This document shows, piece after piece, positions 7,019 through 14,575 of a DNA stretch of 19,812 nt. The notes below the pieces were generated by a model. The model saw nothing but the letters and a program-made list of their open reading frames with translations. It was not told the origin of the DNA and did not search any database. Source of the DNA: Oscillospiraceae bacterium (GTDB lineage: Bacteria; Bacillota; Clostridia; Oscillospirales; Ruminococcaceae); assembly GCA_900757485.1 (NCBI GenBank), contig CAAEOA010000035.1, positions 1 to 19,812 of the forward strand, read 5' to 3'. Every line of letters begins with the position of its first letter. The first letter of the stretch is position 1. The position numbers were made by a program, and so were the translations under genes.

Positions 7019-7037
7019 TGTTATAATAAAAAGCAAA
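7019..7037 (+). repeat. 19-bp direct repeat, right copy
   Basis: Exact copy of 6855-6873. Together the two bracket the hairpin array, as a target-site duplication or two homologous element ends would. Confidence 0.85.
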
Positions 7038-7100
7038 AGCGTTTACACTGTATTACTGCTACCATGAAATCAATTTTGATATTTGTGAAAAAACGGAACA

Positions 7101-7222
7101 ACATATAATGAAAAGCGAGATATCCCCCGCCTCTTTAGGCGGTTGTTTTCACTCACTTTTTCCGGTGACGGTACAATCTGCCACCGGAACATTGAATGAT
7201 GGGGCTTTGCCCCTTATTGAAG
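7101..7222 (+). repeat. structured repeat R2, copy 1
   Basis: Aligns without gaps over 121 bases to the reverse complement of 15391-15511, with 23 mismatches by my hand count (about 81% identity). Elements: stem CCGCC/GGCGG with variable loop, stem TTCCGGTG/CACCGGAA enclosing the invariant loop core ACGGTACAATC, and GGGGC-ttt-GCCCC, ending CCTTATTGAA. It lies just upstream of ymfF. The 70-codon frame through it (7108-7320) is probably not a gene. Confidence 0.85.
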
Positions 7223-7297
7223 AATCGGAAATTTTTAAAAAACAAAAACAGATCAGAAAAATATCGGACAGGAGTGCCGGAGCAATTTCAAAAGGAA

Positions 7298-8593
7298 ATG
7301 GTGATCGTTGTGAGTTATAATTTGTGCAGAACATCAATTGGAGATCGGATATTTTTTAACAGCATCATTGATAAACGGTATAAAACCAATCGCGTTTCTG
7401 TTAATCTGATACTGCCGTTAGAGCGGGATAAGGTTTCGGTTCGCGCTTTGATTCCGAATATATTACGCAAGGGATATCGGGAATGCCCTGATTTTACCGA
7501 ATTCAGCAAGAAGCTTGCAATGCTGTACGGCTCTTATATCGGATATGATGTCACAGCTATCGGGGACAGTCAGGTGATGACCTTATCGGCAGGCGTTATT
7601 GATGATATGTATGCTTTGGACGGAGAGCATTTGCTCAGTGAAATATCAGAAATTCTTGCGAAAGTTGTATTGGATCCGGTATTGGAGAACGGTCTGTTTC
7701 CGGAAAAGGAAGCAGCGCTTGAAAAGCAATCCCTGATTGATTTGATTGAATCGGAAATGAATGAGAAACGTCATTATGCGCTGAATCGCGCTACGGCTGT
7801 ATTGTGTGCGGGAGAGCCTGCCGGAGTGAATAAATATGGCTATGTAGAAGATGTGAAAAAAATTACGGCGCATAGCGTGACACAGGCGTATCGGGAATTG
7901 CTCCAAACTGCCAGGGTGGAAATTATGTTTGTCGGCTGCGGTAATCCGGAAAAGCCGCAGGAAATCTTCACCAAGGCGTTTGCCGGCATTCATCGCAATC
8001 CGCTAAGCTTCAATACACTGGAAATTAAAAAAAGCGCCGATGCATTGAAAGAAGAAACCGAACGGATGAACGTGGCACAATCCAAGCTGGTGCTGGGCTT
8101 TCGGACCGGGGTGGCTCCGTCGGATCGCGAATTGAATGCGATGAGGCTGATGATATCTTTATACGGCGGCACACCTTCGTCAAAGTTGTTTTTGAATGTA
8201 CGCGAAAAGATGAGTCTTTGCTATTATTGCGCGGCACGTCCCAATGTTTCCAAGGGTATTGCCTTTGTGGACTGCGGCGTGGAGCATCAAAACATAAAAA
8301 AAGCAAAAGAAGAAATATTAAATCAACTGGATCAGATTCGAAAAGGAAATTTTACCGATGAGGATTTAAACTATGCAAAACTCAGTATGGTAAATGCCTT
8401 CCGCTCGGCAGGAGATTCCGCCCCGTCCATAGAGGGATGGTACTTGTCACAGGTGTTATACGGCACAGAACGTTCTCCCGAGATGGAGGCAGAGGCAATT
8501 GATGCGATTGACAGAAATGCAGTGATTGCGGCGGCAAATCAGATGCAGCTCGATACGGTATATCTGTTAACCGATGATTCGGTCGGAAAGTAG
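7298..8593 (+). CDS. ymfF: M16-family peptidase-like protein, YmfF type (non-catalytic partner)
   Basis: About 431 residues with the M16 (insulinase/processing peptidase) fold, but without the zinc motif HxxEH: the corresponding place (about residues 54-59) reads NILRKG, followed by the usual FSKKLAMLYG. It is therefore probably the inactive half of a heterodimer with the next gene. In B. subtilis the equivalent pair YmfF/YmfH is associated with modification of elongation factor EF-P; transfer of that role here is inference. The start is uncertain: ATG 7298 lies immediately after AAAAGGAA, while GTG 7301 has 4-5 bases spacing and might be the real start. The frame runs upstream to 7196 only through repeat R2 sequence, so that extension is rejected. 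It is the first gene of an apparent operon to 13232. Confidence 0.87.
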   Translation: MVIVVSYNLCRTSIGDRIFFNSIIDKRYKTNRVSVNLILPLERDKVSVRALIPNILRKGYRECPDFTEFSKKLAMLYGSYIGYDVTAIGDSQVMTLSAGVIDDMYALDGEHLLSEISEILAKVVLDPVLENGLFPEKEAALEKQSLIDLIESEMNEKRHYALNRATAVLCAGEPAGVNKYGYVEDVKKITAHSVTQAYRELLQTARVEIMFVGCGNPEKPQEIFTKAFAGIHRNPLSFNTLEIKKSADALKEETERMNVAQSKLVLGFRTGVAPSDRELNAMRLMISLYGGTPSSKLFLNVREKMSLCYYCAARPNVSKGIAFVDCGVEHQNIKKAKEEILNQLDQIRKGNFTDEDLNYAKLSMVNAFRSAGDSAPSIEGWYLSQVLYGTERSPEMEAEAIDAIDRNAVIAAANQMQLDTVYLLTDDSVGK

Positions 8594-8656
8594 CGTTGCC
8601 GGAAAAGTTTCAGACCGGAAAGGGTTGGATTGGTATGAAAGGATTGGTCATAAAGT

Positions 8657-9934
8657 ATGAATTATAATATTGTCAAAGATGAAAAATTAAAAGAGTCTTA
8701 TATTGAATTTGATCATAGTTCCGGCTTAAAGGTGCTGTTGTATCCCATGAAGGGATACAGTACGGCATATGCATTGTTCGGAACAAAATACGGTTCAATC
8801 GACACCTGCTTTAAAACGCAGAAGGAAGACGATTTTATAGAAATTCCGGCAGGGGTTGCACATTTTTTGGAGCACAAGCTGTTTGAAAGCGAAGAAGGGG
8901 ATGCCTTTACGCTGTTTGCAAAAACGGGCGCTTCTGCCAATGCGTTTACCAGCTTTGACAAGACCTGCTATTTGTTTTCCTGTGCCGATCATTTCAAGCA
9001 ATCATTTGAATATTTGCTTTCTTTTGTTCAGGATCCATACTTCACCGCGCAAACGGTACAAAAAGAGCAGGGAATTATCGGTCAGGAAATCAGAATGTAC
9101 GAAGATGAACCGAATTGGCGGGTATTTTTCAACCTCCTCGGTGCTTTGTATCATAACCATCCGGTTAGAATTGATATTGCGGGTACGGTGGATTCAATTG
9201 CTCAGATTGATGACCAGTTGTTGTATCGCTGTTATCACACATTTTATAATTTGAACAACATGGTTTTAGCGGTCAGCGGTAATTTTGATATTGAGGAAGC
9301 GATCGAGGTTATTGACAGCAAACTTAAGCCGGCTGAAGATATTACGATTGAACGCAAAGAGGTGGACGAGCCGCCGACAGTGGCAAAATCTGAAGTGGTA
9401 CAGAAATTAGCGGTTTCTATTCCGCTGTTTGCAATTGGGTTTAAAGAAAAGCCGGAATCCGGCATGGATTTGCTAAAGGCAGAGATCGAGTTGGATATTT
9501 TAATGAAAGTGATCGCAGGTACCGGAAGCGCACTTTACCGGAGATTGTACGACGGCGGGTTAATCAATGATTCCTTCGGCACGGAGGTGCATTCTGGCAG
9601 AGGGTATTTGAGCGCTATCTTTGACGGGGAATCGAAAGATCCGAAGACGGTATATCAGGAAATTTTAAAAGAAATTGAAACGTTCCGAAAGAACGGTATT
9701 CCTGCCGAAGATGTGAATCGGGTGAAAAAATCGGTATATGGCAAGGCGATTCGGGGACTAAATGATGTGGATGATGTTGCGGGAAGCTTAGTCAATTCTT
9801 ATTTTGCCGGTGTGACTGTTTTTGATTCCATCCATGTGATTGCAGATGTTACTGCAAAGGACATCAACCATCGCTTTTCAGTATCGCTTCATCCGGAGCG
9901 TTCTGCGATTTCCATCGTGGAGCCAAACGCATAA
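8657..9934 (+). CDS. ymfH: zinc M16-family peptidase, YmfH type
   Basis: A 425-residue M16 peptidase with an intact inverted zinc motif HFLEH at 69-73 (His69, Glu72, His73) and the distal acidic ligand region QEIRMYEDEP (143-152, probably Glu144). It most likely pairs with the upstream motif-less protein. The family in B. subtilis is linked to EF-P post-translational modification; its exact substrate is not established from sequence. It follows ymfF after 63 bases with no terminator. The ATG at 8657 has AAAGGA about 13 bases upstream, a longer spacing than usual. Downstream is lgt after a 76-base gap containing a short hairpin. Confidence 0.9.
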   Translation: MNYNIVKDEKLKESYIEFDHSSGLKVLLYPMKGYSTAYALFGTKYGSIDTCFKTQKEDDFIEIPAGVAHFLEHKLFESEEGDAFTLFAKTGASANAFTSFDKTCYLFSCADHFKQSFEYLLSFVQDPYFTAQTVQKEQGIIGQEIRMYEDEPNWRVFFNLLGALYHNHPVRIDIAGTVDSIAQIDDQLLYRCYHTFYNLNNMVLAVSGNFDIEEAIEVIDSKLKPAEDITIERKEVDEPPTVAKSEVVQKLAVSIPLFAIGFKEKPESGMDLLKAEIELDILMKVIAGTGSALYRRLYDGGLINDSFGTEVHSGRGYLSAIFDGESKDPKTVYQEILKEIETFRKNGIPAEDVNRVKKSVYGKAIRGLNDVDDVAGSLVNSYFAGVTVFDSIHVIADVTAKDINHRFSVSLHPERSAISIVEPNA

Positions 9935-9945
9935 TCTAAGCGCTC

Positions 9946-9964
9946 ATGCCGGCAGATCCGGCAT
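9946..9964 (+). repeat. short hairpin between ymfH and lgt
   Basis: ATGCCGG-cagat-CCGGCAT, 7-bp stem. No T run follows, so it is more likely a processing or stability element, or weak pause, than a terminator. Confidence 0.5.
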
Positions 9965-10010
9965 ACATATATTCAAACAGCGGAAAATAAACATATCGGG
10001 GGTAGTAACA

Positions 10011-11237
10011 TTGGTATTAGAGTTTCCAAAATTGGGATTTGAACTGACTTTAAATTCCCAGGCGTTTTCCATCGGTAATTTTTCTGTCGCGTGGTACGGA
10101 ATCATTATTGCAATAGGATTTCTGCTTGCGTTGTGGTATGGCTTATCCCGTTCCAAGCAATATGGGATTAATCCGGACAAAATGATTGATGTGGTAATCG
10201 GCGGAATTATCGGCGGAATTATCGGTGCCAGACTTTATTATGTGTTATTCAGTTGGGCGGATTACAAAGACGATTTGTTGAGTATTTTTAAAATCTGGAA
10301 CGGCGGCTTGGCTATTTACGGCGGAATTATCGGCGCGGTGCTGGTCGGCGGTTTGATCTGCAAATGGCGAAAGGTGAAGTTTTCGGCAATGCTGGATGTT
10401 GCGGGTTTAGGCTTCTTAATCGGTCAGGGTATCGGCAGATGGGGAAATTTTGTTAATATTGAGGCGTATGGCTCCAATACCGATTTGCCGTGGGGTATGT
10501 GGAGTGAAAAAATCGTGAACGACTATTATAACGGAAGTTTAACGATCAGCGATTCCATTACTTTTGATCCTTATTCACCGGTACATCCCTGCTTTTTATA
10601 TGAATCCTTATGGTGCATCCTTGGATTTGTGCTGATACATTTTCTGTGGACGAAACGCAGAAAATTTGACGGAGAAATTTTTCTCGGCTATCTTGCATGG
10701 TATGGCGCGGGCAGATTGTTTATTGAAGGACTGCGTACCGACAGCTTAATGATCGGCAGTACCAGATTACGGGTGTCTCAGGTGCTGGCAGGTTTGCTGG
10801 TGCTGGCGTCCGTCATTATGATTATCGTGATTCGCAGCCGGATCAGACGAAGCGGCGATCCGGAATATTTACTGCCGTATGTGAAAACGGAAGCATGGCA
10901 GGAAGAAATGCGTATCATGGAGGAAGAAGCCAGACTTTACAAAGAACGAAAAGAGCGTAAAAAAGCCGGACTGCCTCCGGAAGAAACAGAAAACGAATAT
11001 GAAGTGCTTGAGAACTCAGCGGAATCGGAAGAGAAATCCGATGCGGAGTCAGAGGAAATTGAAGATATAACCGTTGATGAAGATGATGTAACGGCGGATA
11101 CTAACGGGATTTGCGAGGCGGAAACAGATCAGGATTCTCAACAACCGGAAGATTCTCAAACAGAAGAAAAACAAACTTCTGCTCAATGTACGGAAGAAAT
11201 CACGGAGGAACAAGAAGATGTCGGCGAAGATCATTGA
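10011..11237 (+). CDS. lgt: prolipoprotein diacylglyceryl transferase with long acidic C-terminal tail
   Basis: Transfers diacylglycerol from phosphatidylglycerol to the lipobox Cys of prolipoproteins in the cytoplasmic membrane. With TTG 10011 as start it is 408 residues: multiple membrane segments through about 275, YGGIIGA at 103-109, the signature GRWGNFVNIEAYG at 142-154, HPCFLYES at 192-199 and YGAGRLFIEGLRTDS at 231-245. GGGGGT lies about 8 bases before the TTG; no ATG is available in the plausible region, and the frame upstream to 9840 merely overlaps ymfH. After residue about 290 comes a roughly 115-residue tail: first charged (EEARLYKERKERKK), then strongly acidic and low-complexity (Glu/Asp/Ser/Thr rich). 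Most Lgt proteins end soon after the last membrane helix. The last 20 bases overlap folD. Confidence 0.93.
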   Translation: MVLEFPKLGFELTLNSQAFSIGNFSVAWYGIIIAIGFLLALWYGLSRSKQYGINPDKMIDVVIGGIIGGIIGARLYYVLFSWADYKDDLLSIFKIWNGGLAIYGGIIGAVLVGGLICKWRKVKFSAMLDVAGLGFLIGQGIGRWGNFVNIEAYGSNTDLPWGMWSEKIVNDYYNGSLTISDSITFDPYSPVHPCFLYESLWCILGFVLIHFLWTKRRKFDGEIFLGYLAWYGAGRLFIEGLRTDSLMIGSTRLRVSQVLAGLLVLASVIMIIVIRSRIRRSGDPEYLLPYVKTEAWQEEMRIMEEEARLYKERKERKKAGLPPEETENEYEVLENSAESEEKSDAESEEIEDITVDEDDVTADTNGICEAETDQDSQQPEDSQTEEKQTSAQCTEEITEEQEDVGEDH

Positions 11238-12075
11238 CGGTAAAGCGGTATCCGCAGAGGTTAAAGCCGCGGTGGCTGCGGAAACTGCGCAATTAAAGGA
11301 AAAAGGAATCGTGCCGGGACTTGCGGTTATTATTGTCGGAGATGATCCTGCCTCTCGGGTATATGTAAACAATAAAAAGAAAGCTTGCGCGGCGGTTGGA
11401 TTTCGTTCGGAAGAGTATGCTCTGCCTGCGCAGACAACCGAAAACGAACTGCTTCATTTGGTTCGGGAATTGAATGAAAATCCGCATATTAACGGTATTT
11501 TGGTACAGCTTCCGTTACCTGCGCAGATTGATGAACATAAAGTAATCGCCGCCATTGCTCCCGAAAAAGATGTGGATGCTTTTCATGCGGTTAACGTGGG
11601 AAAAATCATGATCGGAGATTATGATTTTCTGCCATGTACGCCATCCGGATGCATGGATTTGATTCATTCCACCGGCGTAGAAATTGCGGGAAAAAACTGT
11701 GTGGTCGTTGGCAGAAGCAATATTGTAGGAAAGCCGATGGCAATGCTGTTATTGCATGAAAGCGGTACAATTACAATTTGCCATTCCAAAACCAAAAATT
11801 TGAAAGAAATCTGTCAGAACGCAGATATTTTGGTGGTTGCAATCGGCAAAGCAAAATTTATTACCGGCGACATGATCAAAAAAGGCGCCGTTGTGATTGA
11901 TGTTGGTATGGATCGTGATGAAAACGGAAAGCTCTGCGGAGATGTGGATTTTGATTCGGCAAAAGAAGTTGCCGGTTATATCACTCCTGTGCCCGGCGGC
12001 GTCGGGCCGATGACGATTGCAACCCTGATGCGCAATACATTGACTGCGGCAAAGGTACAAAACCATATCCGATAA
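11218..12075 (+). CDS. folD: bifunctional methylenetetrahydrofolate dehydrogenase/cyclohydrolase
   Basis: A 285-residue FolD, normal length. It interconverts 5,10-methylene-, methenyl- and 10-formyl-tetrahydrofolate using NADP in the cytoplasm. Seen: YVNNKKK at 49-55 (Tyr49 and catalytic Lys53), GILVQLPLP at 93-101, KDVDAFH at 117-123, PCTPSG at 139-144, the nucleotide-binding GRSNIVGKP at 165-173 and PGGVGPMT at 259-266. The ATG overlaps the end of lgt by 20 bases and is preceded by GGAGG about 9 bases away within lgt, implying co-translation. The next gene follows after 23 bases. Confidence 0.96.
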   Translation: MSAKIIDGKAVSAEVKAAVAAETAQLKEKGIVPGLAVIIVGDDPASRVYVNNKKKACAAVGFRSEEYALPAQTTENELLHLVRELNENPHINGILVQLPLPAQIDEHKVIAAIAPEKDVDAFHAVNVGKIMIGDYDFLPCTPSGCMDLIHSTGVEIAGKNCVVVGRSNIVGKPMAMLLLHESGTITICHSKTKNLKEICQNADILVVAIGKAKFITGDMIKKGAVVIDVGMDRDENGKLCGDVDFDSAKEVAGYITPVPGGVGPMTIATLMRNTLTAAKVQNHIR

Positions 12076-12098
12076 AATGACATAGGAGAAATATTACT

Positions 12099-13232
12099 AT
12101 GACTTACAGAATGTTTGGAGAAACCGGGGAGAAAATTTCTTCTCTGGGATTCGGCTGTATGAGGCTGCCCGAAGTGGAGCAGGACGGCGTATGGAGTATT
12201 GATGATGAAAAGGCAATTCCGATGCTGCAAAAGGCGTATGAATTAGGCGTTAATTATTTTGACACCGCGCCGTATTATTGCCATTCCAACAGCGAAATCA
12301 CCGTCGGAAAAGCTTTGAAGCCCGTTCGGGATAAAGTGATGATTTCTACCAAAATTTCCACGGATGATATTAAGGAAACCGCTGATTATCGGCGTTTGTT
12401 GGAGCGGAGCTTAAAAAAGCTGGATACGCCTTACATAGATTTTTATCATTTTTGGGGAATCAATAAAAACTGTTTTGACAATGTTATTTTAAAGTATAAC
12501 CTGCTTCATGAAGCGCAAAAAGCGAAGGATGAAGGCTTGATTCGTCATATTTCTTTTTCTTTTCATGATGAGCCCCAAGTAATCCGCTATATTATTGACA
12601 CAGCGGAGCAGAAAGGCGTAAAATTGGAAACATTGTTGTTGCAGTACAATCTTCTTGACCGTGTTAATGAGGATATGATTGCCTATGCCGCATCAAAAGG
12701 ATTGGGTGTGGTAGCAATGGGCCCGGTGGGGGGAGGACGATTGGCGGCTCCCACCGACTTATACAAAAAACTGACCGGGAAATCCTCCATTGCCACTTAT
12801 GAACTCGCTTTTAAGTTTGTATTGGGCAACCCTCATTTGTCTTGCGCTCTTTCCGGTATGAGCGATATCGATATGGTGAAAAAGAACACTGCCATAGCAG
12901 GAAATGACACCACTTTTTCACAGGATGAGTGGAGGCAATTGGGAGATTCTCTGGAACAGTTGAAGAAATTCAGCGATTTATATTGTACCGGGTGCGCCTA
13001 TTGTCAGCCTTGTCCGGCAGGTATTAACATTCCTCATGTTTTTCAGCAATTTACCTATTACAATGTTTATGGGCTGAAAGAACACGCCAAAGCAACTTTC
13101 AAAAAGTATCTTGAGGATGGCGGTAAAACCATTAAGGATTGTCAGGGCTGCGGTTTCTGTGAAAAGAAATGTCCGCAGAAATTAAAAATCAGACAGAATC
13201 TGAAACGGGTCGAAGATTTGTTGTCTAAATAA
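12099..13232 (+). CDS. aldo/keto reductase with C-terminal [4Fe-4S] motifs
   Basis: A 377-residue cytoplasmic oxidoreductase. The N-terminal TIM-barrel AKR domain (about 1-275) has the full catalytic tetrad: Asp55 and Tyr60 (FDTAPYY), Lys85 (STKIS), His117 (DFYHFWG). The C-terminal ferredoxin-like part has two cysteine sets, C296-C299-C302-C305 and C348-C351-C354-C358 followed by Pro, typical for two [4Fe-4S] clusters. This AKR/ferredoxin type is common in anaerobes; the substrate is unknown. The start has AGGAGA nine bases upstream. It is the last gene of the operon, followed by a strong terminator at 13256-13320. Confidence 0.92.
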   Translation: MTYRMFGETGEKISSLGFGCMRLPEVEQDGVWSIDDEKAIPMLQKAYELGVNYFDTAPYYCHSNSEITVGKALKPVRDKVMISTKISTDDIKETADYRRLLERSLKKLDTPYIDFYHFWGINKNCFDNVILKYNLLHEAQKAKDEGLIRHISFSFHDEPQVIRYIIDTAEQKGVKLETLLLQYNLLDRVNEDMIAYAASKGLGVVAMGPVGGGRLAAPTDLYKKLTGKSSIATYELAFKFVLGNPHLSCALSGMSDIDMVKKNTAIAGNDTTFSQDEWRQLGDSLEQLKKFSDLYCTGCAYCQPCPAGINIPHVFQQFTYYNVYGLKEHAKATFKKYLEDGGKTIKDCQGCGFCEKKCPQKLKIRQNLKRVEDLLSK

Positions 13233-13255
13233 ATGGATTTTTTACCATAAAAAAA

Positions 13256-13320
13256 CCACTCACAGACCGAAAAAGTTCTTAATGAATGAGAGATTTTCGG
13301 TCTGCAAGTGGATATTTTTT
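13256..13320 (+). terminator. intrinsic terminator after the aldo/keto reductase
   Basis: CCACT (13256-13260) pairs with AGTGG (13307-13311) and, across a 3x3 internal loop, AGACCGAAAA (13264-13273) pairs with TTTTCGGTCT (13294-13303). ATATTTTTT follows. This closes the ymfF-to-AKR transcription unit. Confidence 0.85.
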
Positions 13321-13442
13321 ATTATGGAGCAGGATTAGGAAAGCAAATCTGTGGTGGAGTAACCAAAAATAAACTATGGATTTTTCATTCTGCTATTTTT
13401 TACACACAATTTTTGATGGATCAAAATGAAAGGAATACTCTG

Positions 13443-14000
13443 ATGCTTAAAACAAAAAAAATTGTGATCAGCGGGTTGCTGATTGCTTTAAATCTCATAT
13501 TGCCTCAAATTTTTCATTTGTTTGGTCAGCAAGCGGGAAAAATATTGCTTCCAATGCATATAGGGGTATTAATAGCGGGACTTTTGCTCGGCAGCCCATG
13601 GGGAATCGGCGTCGGCGTAGTGACACCGTTGCTGGGCTTTTTGATTACCGGAATGCCGCCGATGCCGATGACGGTGTTTATGGTTTTTGAGTTAGCGGCT
13701 TACGGCGGAACCGGGGGATTTTTTGTTTGGCTGTTCCGGAAATGGAAGTGGAGCAATATTGCTGCCGTTTATGTTAGCCTTGTGATATCTATGCTAGCGG
13801 GAAGGTTGGTATACGCGGTTGTGCTGTTGGCTGCAGGATTTATCTTTCCGGCAGAAGCTCCTGCAGTTGCTACTGTGTTTGTTTCATTCTTAAGCGGCTT
13901 GCCGGGAATTGCCATCCAACTCGTTTTTGTACCACTGGTCGTGATAGCGTTAGAAAAACTGATCCATTTCAATTCTTCTCAGGTAAGGCGGGCAGAGTAA
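13443..14000 (+). CDS. ECF transporter S component (substrate unknown)
   Basis: A 185-residue membrane protein with about six hydrophobic segments. It resembles the general ECF substrate-binding family: LPMHIGVLIAGLLLGSPWG at 36-54 and TPLLGFLITGMPPMP at 61-75 are typical of S components. Such proteins bind a vitamin or similar micronutrient and use a shared EcfAAT module, not encoded here. The start at 13443 has GAAAGGAA about 7 bases upstream; the longer frame from 13308 begins inside the preceding terminator and is rejected. The stop overlaps the next start (TAATG), so the neighbour kinase is translationally coupled and may act on the imported molecule. No known riboswitch was recognised in the 13321-13442 leader. 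Confidence 0.85.
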   Translation: MLKTKKIVISGLLIALNLILPQIFHLFGQQAGKILLPMHIGVLIAGLLLGSPWGIGVGVVTPLLGFLITGMPPMPMTVFMVFELAAYGGTGGFFVWLFRKWKWSNIAAVYVSLVISMLAGRLVYAVVLLAAGFIFPAEAPAVATVFVSFLSGLPGIAIQLVFVPLVVIALEKLIHFNSSQVRRAE

Positions 14001-14494
14001 TGGCGGAAGTGATTCTTTTATGCGGTAAAATTGCGGTTGGAAAGACCACATATGCGGCTTATCTGCAAAGAAATCGCAACGCGGTTGTATTGTCCTGTGA
14101 TGAACTAATGCTGTCGTTGTTTGATTCTTGTTTGGGGGATAAGCATGATGCCACAGTAAAACGCTGCTCGTTATATCTAAGCGGTATTGCCGACCAGGTT
14201 GTTGCGGCGGGAGTAGATGTTGTTCTGGATTTCGGCAGTTGGACAGCGGCAGAGCGGGATGCGGTTCGGACTTTTTTTGCTGAGCACAATATTCCGGTGC
14301 GCTTATATTATCTGTTTTGTGAAGAAAGTGTTCGTTTAGAACGGCTGAGACTGCGGAATATTGCGCTGCGAAATGCCGATGGCAGAGTATACATTATTGA
14401 AGAAGATTTGCGCAGGCGGCTGGATGCCAAATTTGAATTGCCTTCTGAGAATGAAACGGACAAGCTGATAGATACCACTCATTTGACTGTTTAA
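14000..14494 (+). CDS. AAA_33-like P-loop ATP-binding protein, probable small-molecule or nucleic-acid kinase
   Basis: A 164-residue protein with a Walker A motif G9KIAVGKT16 at the N-terminus, then SCDELM (about 32-37), which resembles the substrate-aspartate region of AAA_33/zeta-like kinases, VVLDFGSW (near 74-81) as a probable Walker B or strand region, and an arginine-rich lid (RLERLRLRN near 112-120). It probably phosphorylates a small metabolite using ATP. Coupling by a 1-base overlap to the S component suggests the metabolite may be the imported vitamin or nucleoside, but this is inference. Start ATG at 14000; the ribosome binding site is diffuse (AAGGCGGG about 11 bases upstream), consistent with coupling. 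Confidence 0.75.
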   Translation: MAEVILLCGKIAVGKTTYAAYLQRNRNAVVLSCDELMLSLFDSCLGDKHDATVKRCSLYLSGIADQVVAAGVDVVLDFGSWTAAERDAVRTFFAEHNIPVRLYYLFCEESVRLERLRLRNIALRNADGRVYIIEEDLRRRLDAKFELPSENETDKLIDTTHLTV

Positions 14495-14530
14495 AGTTAC
14501 TGAAATACGGAATAGGACGAGCGCTAACAC

Positions 14531-14571
14531 TCATATCCTTTATTATTACGGAATAATGGGAAAGGATATGA
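14531..14571 (+). promoter_or_regulatory. hairpin sequestering the SOD Shine-Dalgarno
   Basis: TCATATCCTTT (14531-14541) pairs perfectly with AAAGGATATGA (14561-14571), and inside it ATTATT (14542-14547) pairs with AATAAT (14552-14557) around loop ACGG, with a GGG bulge at 14558-14560. The right arm contains the ribosome binding site AAAGGA (14561-14566) of the SOD gene that starts at 14576. In the folded leader the site would be fully paired, so translation should depend on opening this 17-bp helix. Confidence 0.7.
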
Positions 14572-14575
14572 TAAT

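Noticed and set aside
6753..7067. 104-codon open frame across R1-C and the hairpin array
   Set aside because: It is made almost entirely of repeat and palindromic sequence, has no ribosome binding site and no recognisable domain.
8856..9254. 132-codon alternative frame inside ymfH
   Set aside because: Shadow of the zinc peptidase gene, which has an intact catalytic motif in its own frame.
9840..10010. 57-residue N-terminal extension of Lgt from an ATG at 9840
   Set aside because: It lies in the out-of-frame 3' end of ymfH and then a hairpin; Lgt homology starts with LEFPKLG after the TTG at 10011.
13308..13442. 45-residue N-terminal extension of the ECF S component
   Set aside because: It begins inside the terminator stem of the preceding gene, and a good ribosome binding site precedes 13443.
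13321..13442. Riboswitch ahead of the ECF S component
   Set aside because: The leader is short and none of the cores I know (TPP, FMN, cobalamin, folate, preQ1) could be recognised.
14521..14541. CIRCE (HrcA) operator before the SOD gene, suggested by GCTAACACTC
   Set aside because: Only one imperfect half-site; the second half GAGTGCTAA at 9-base spacing is absent.
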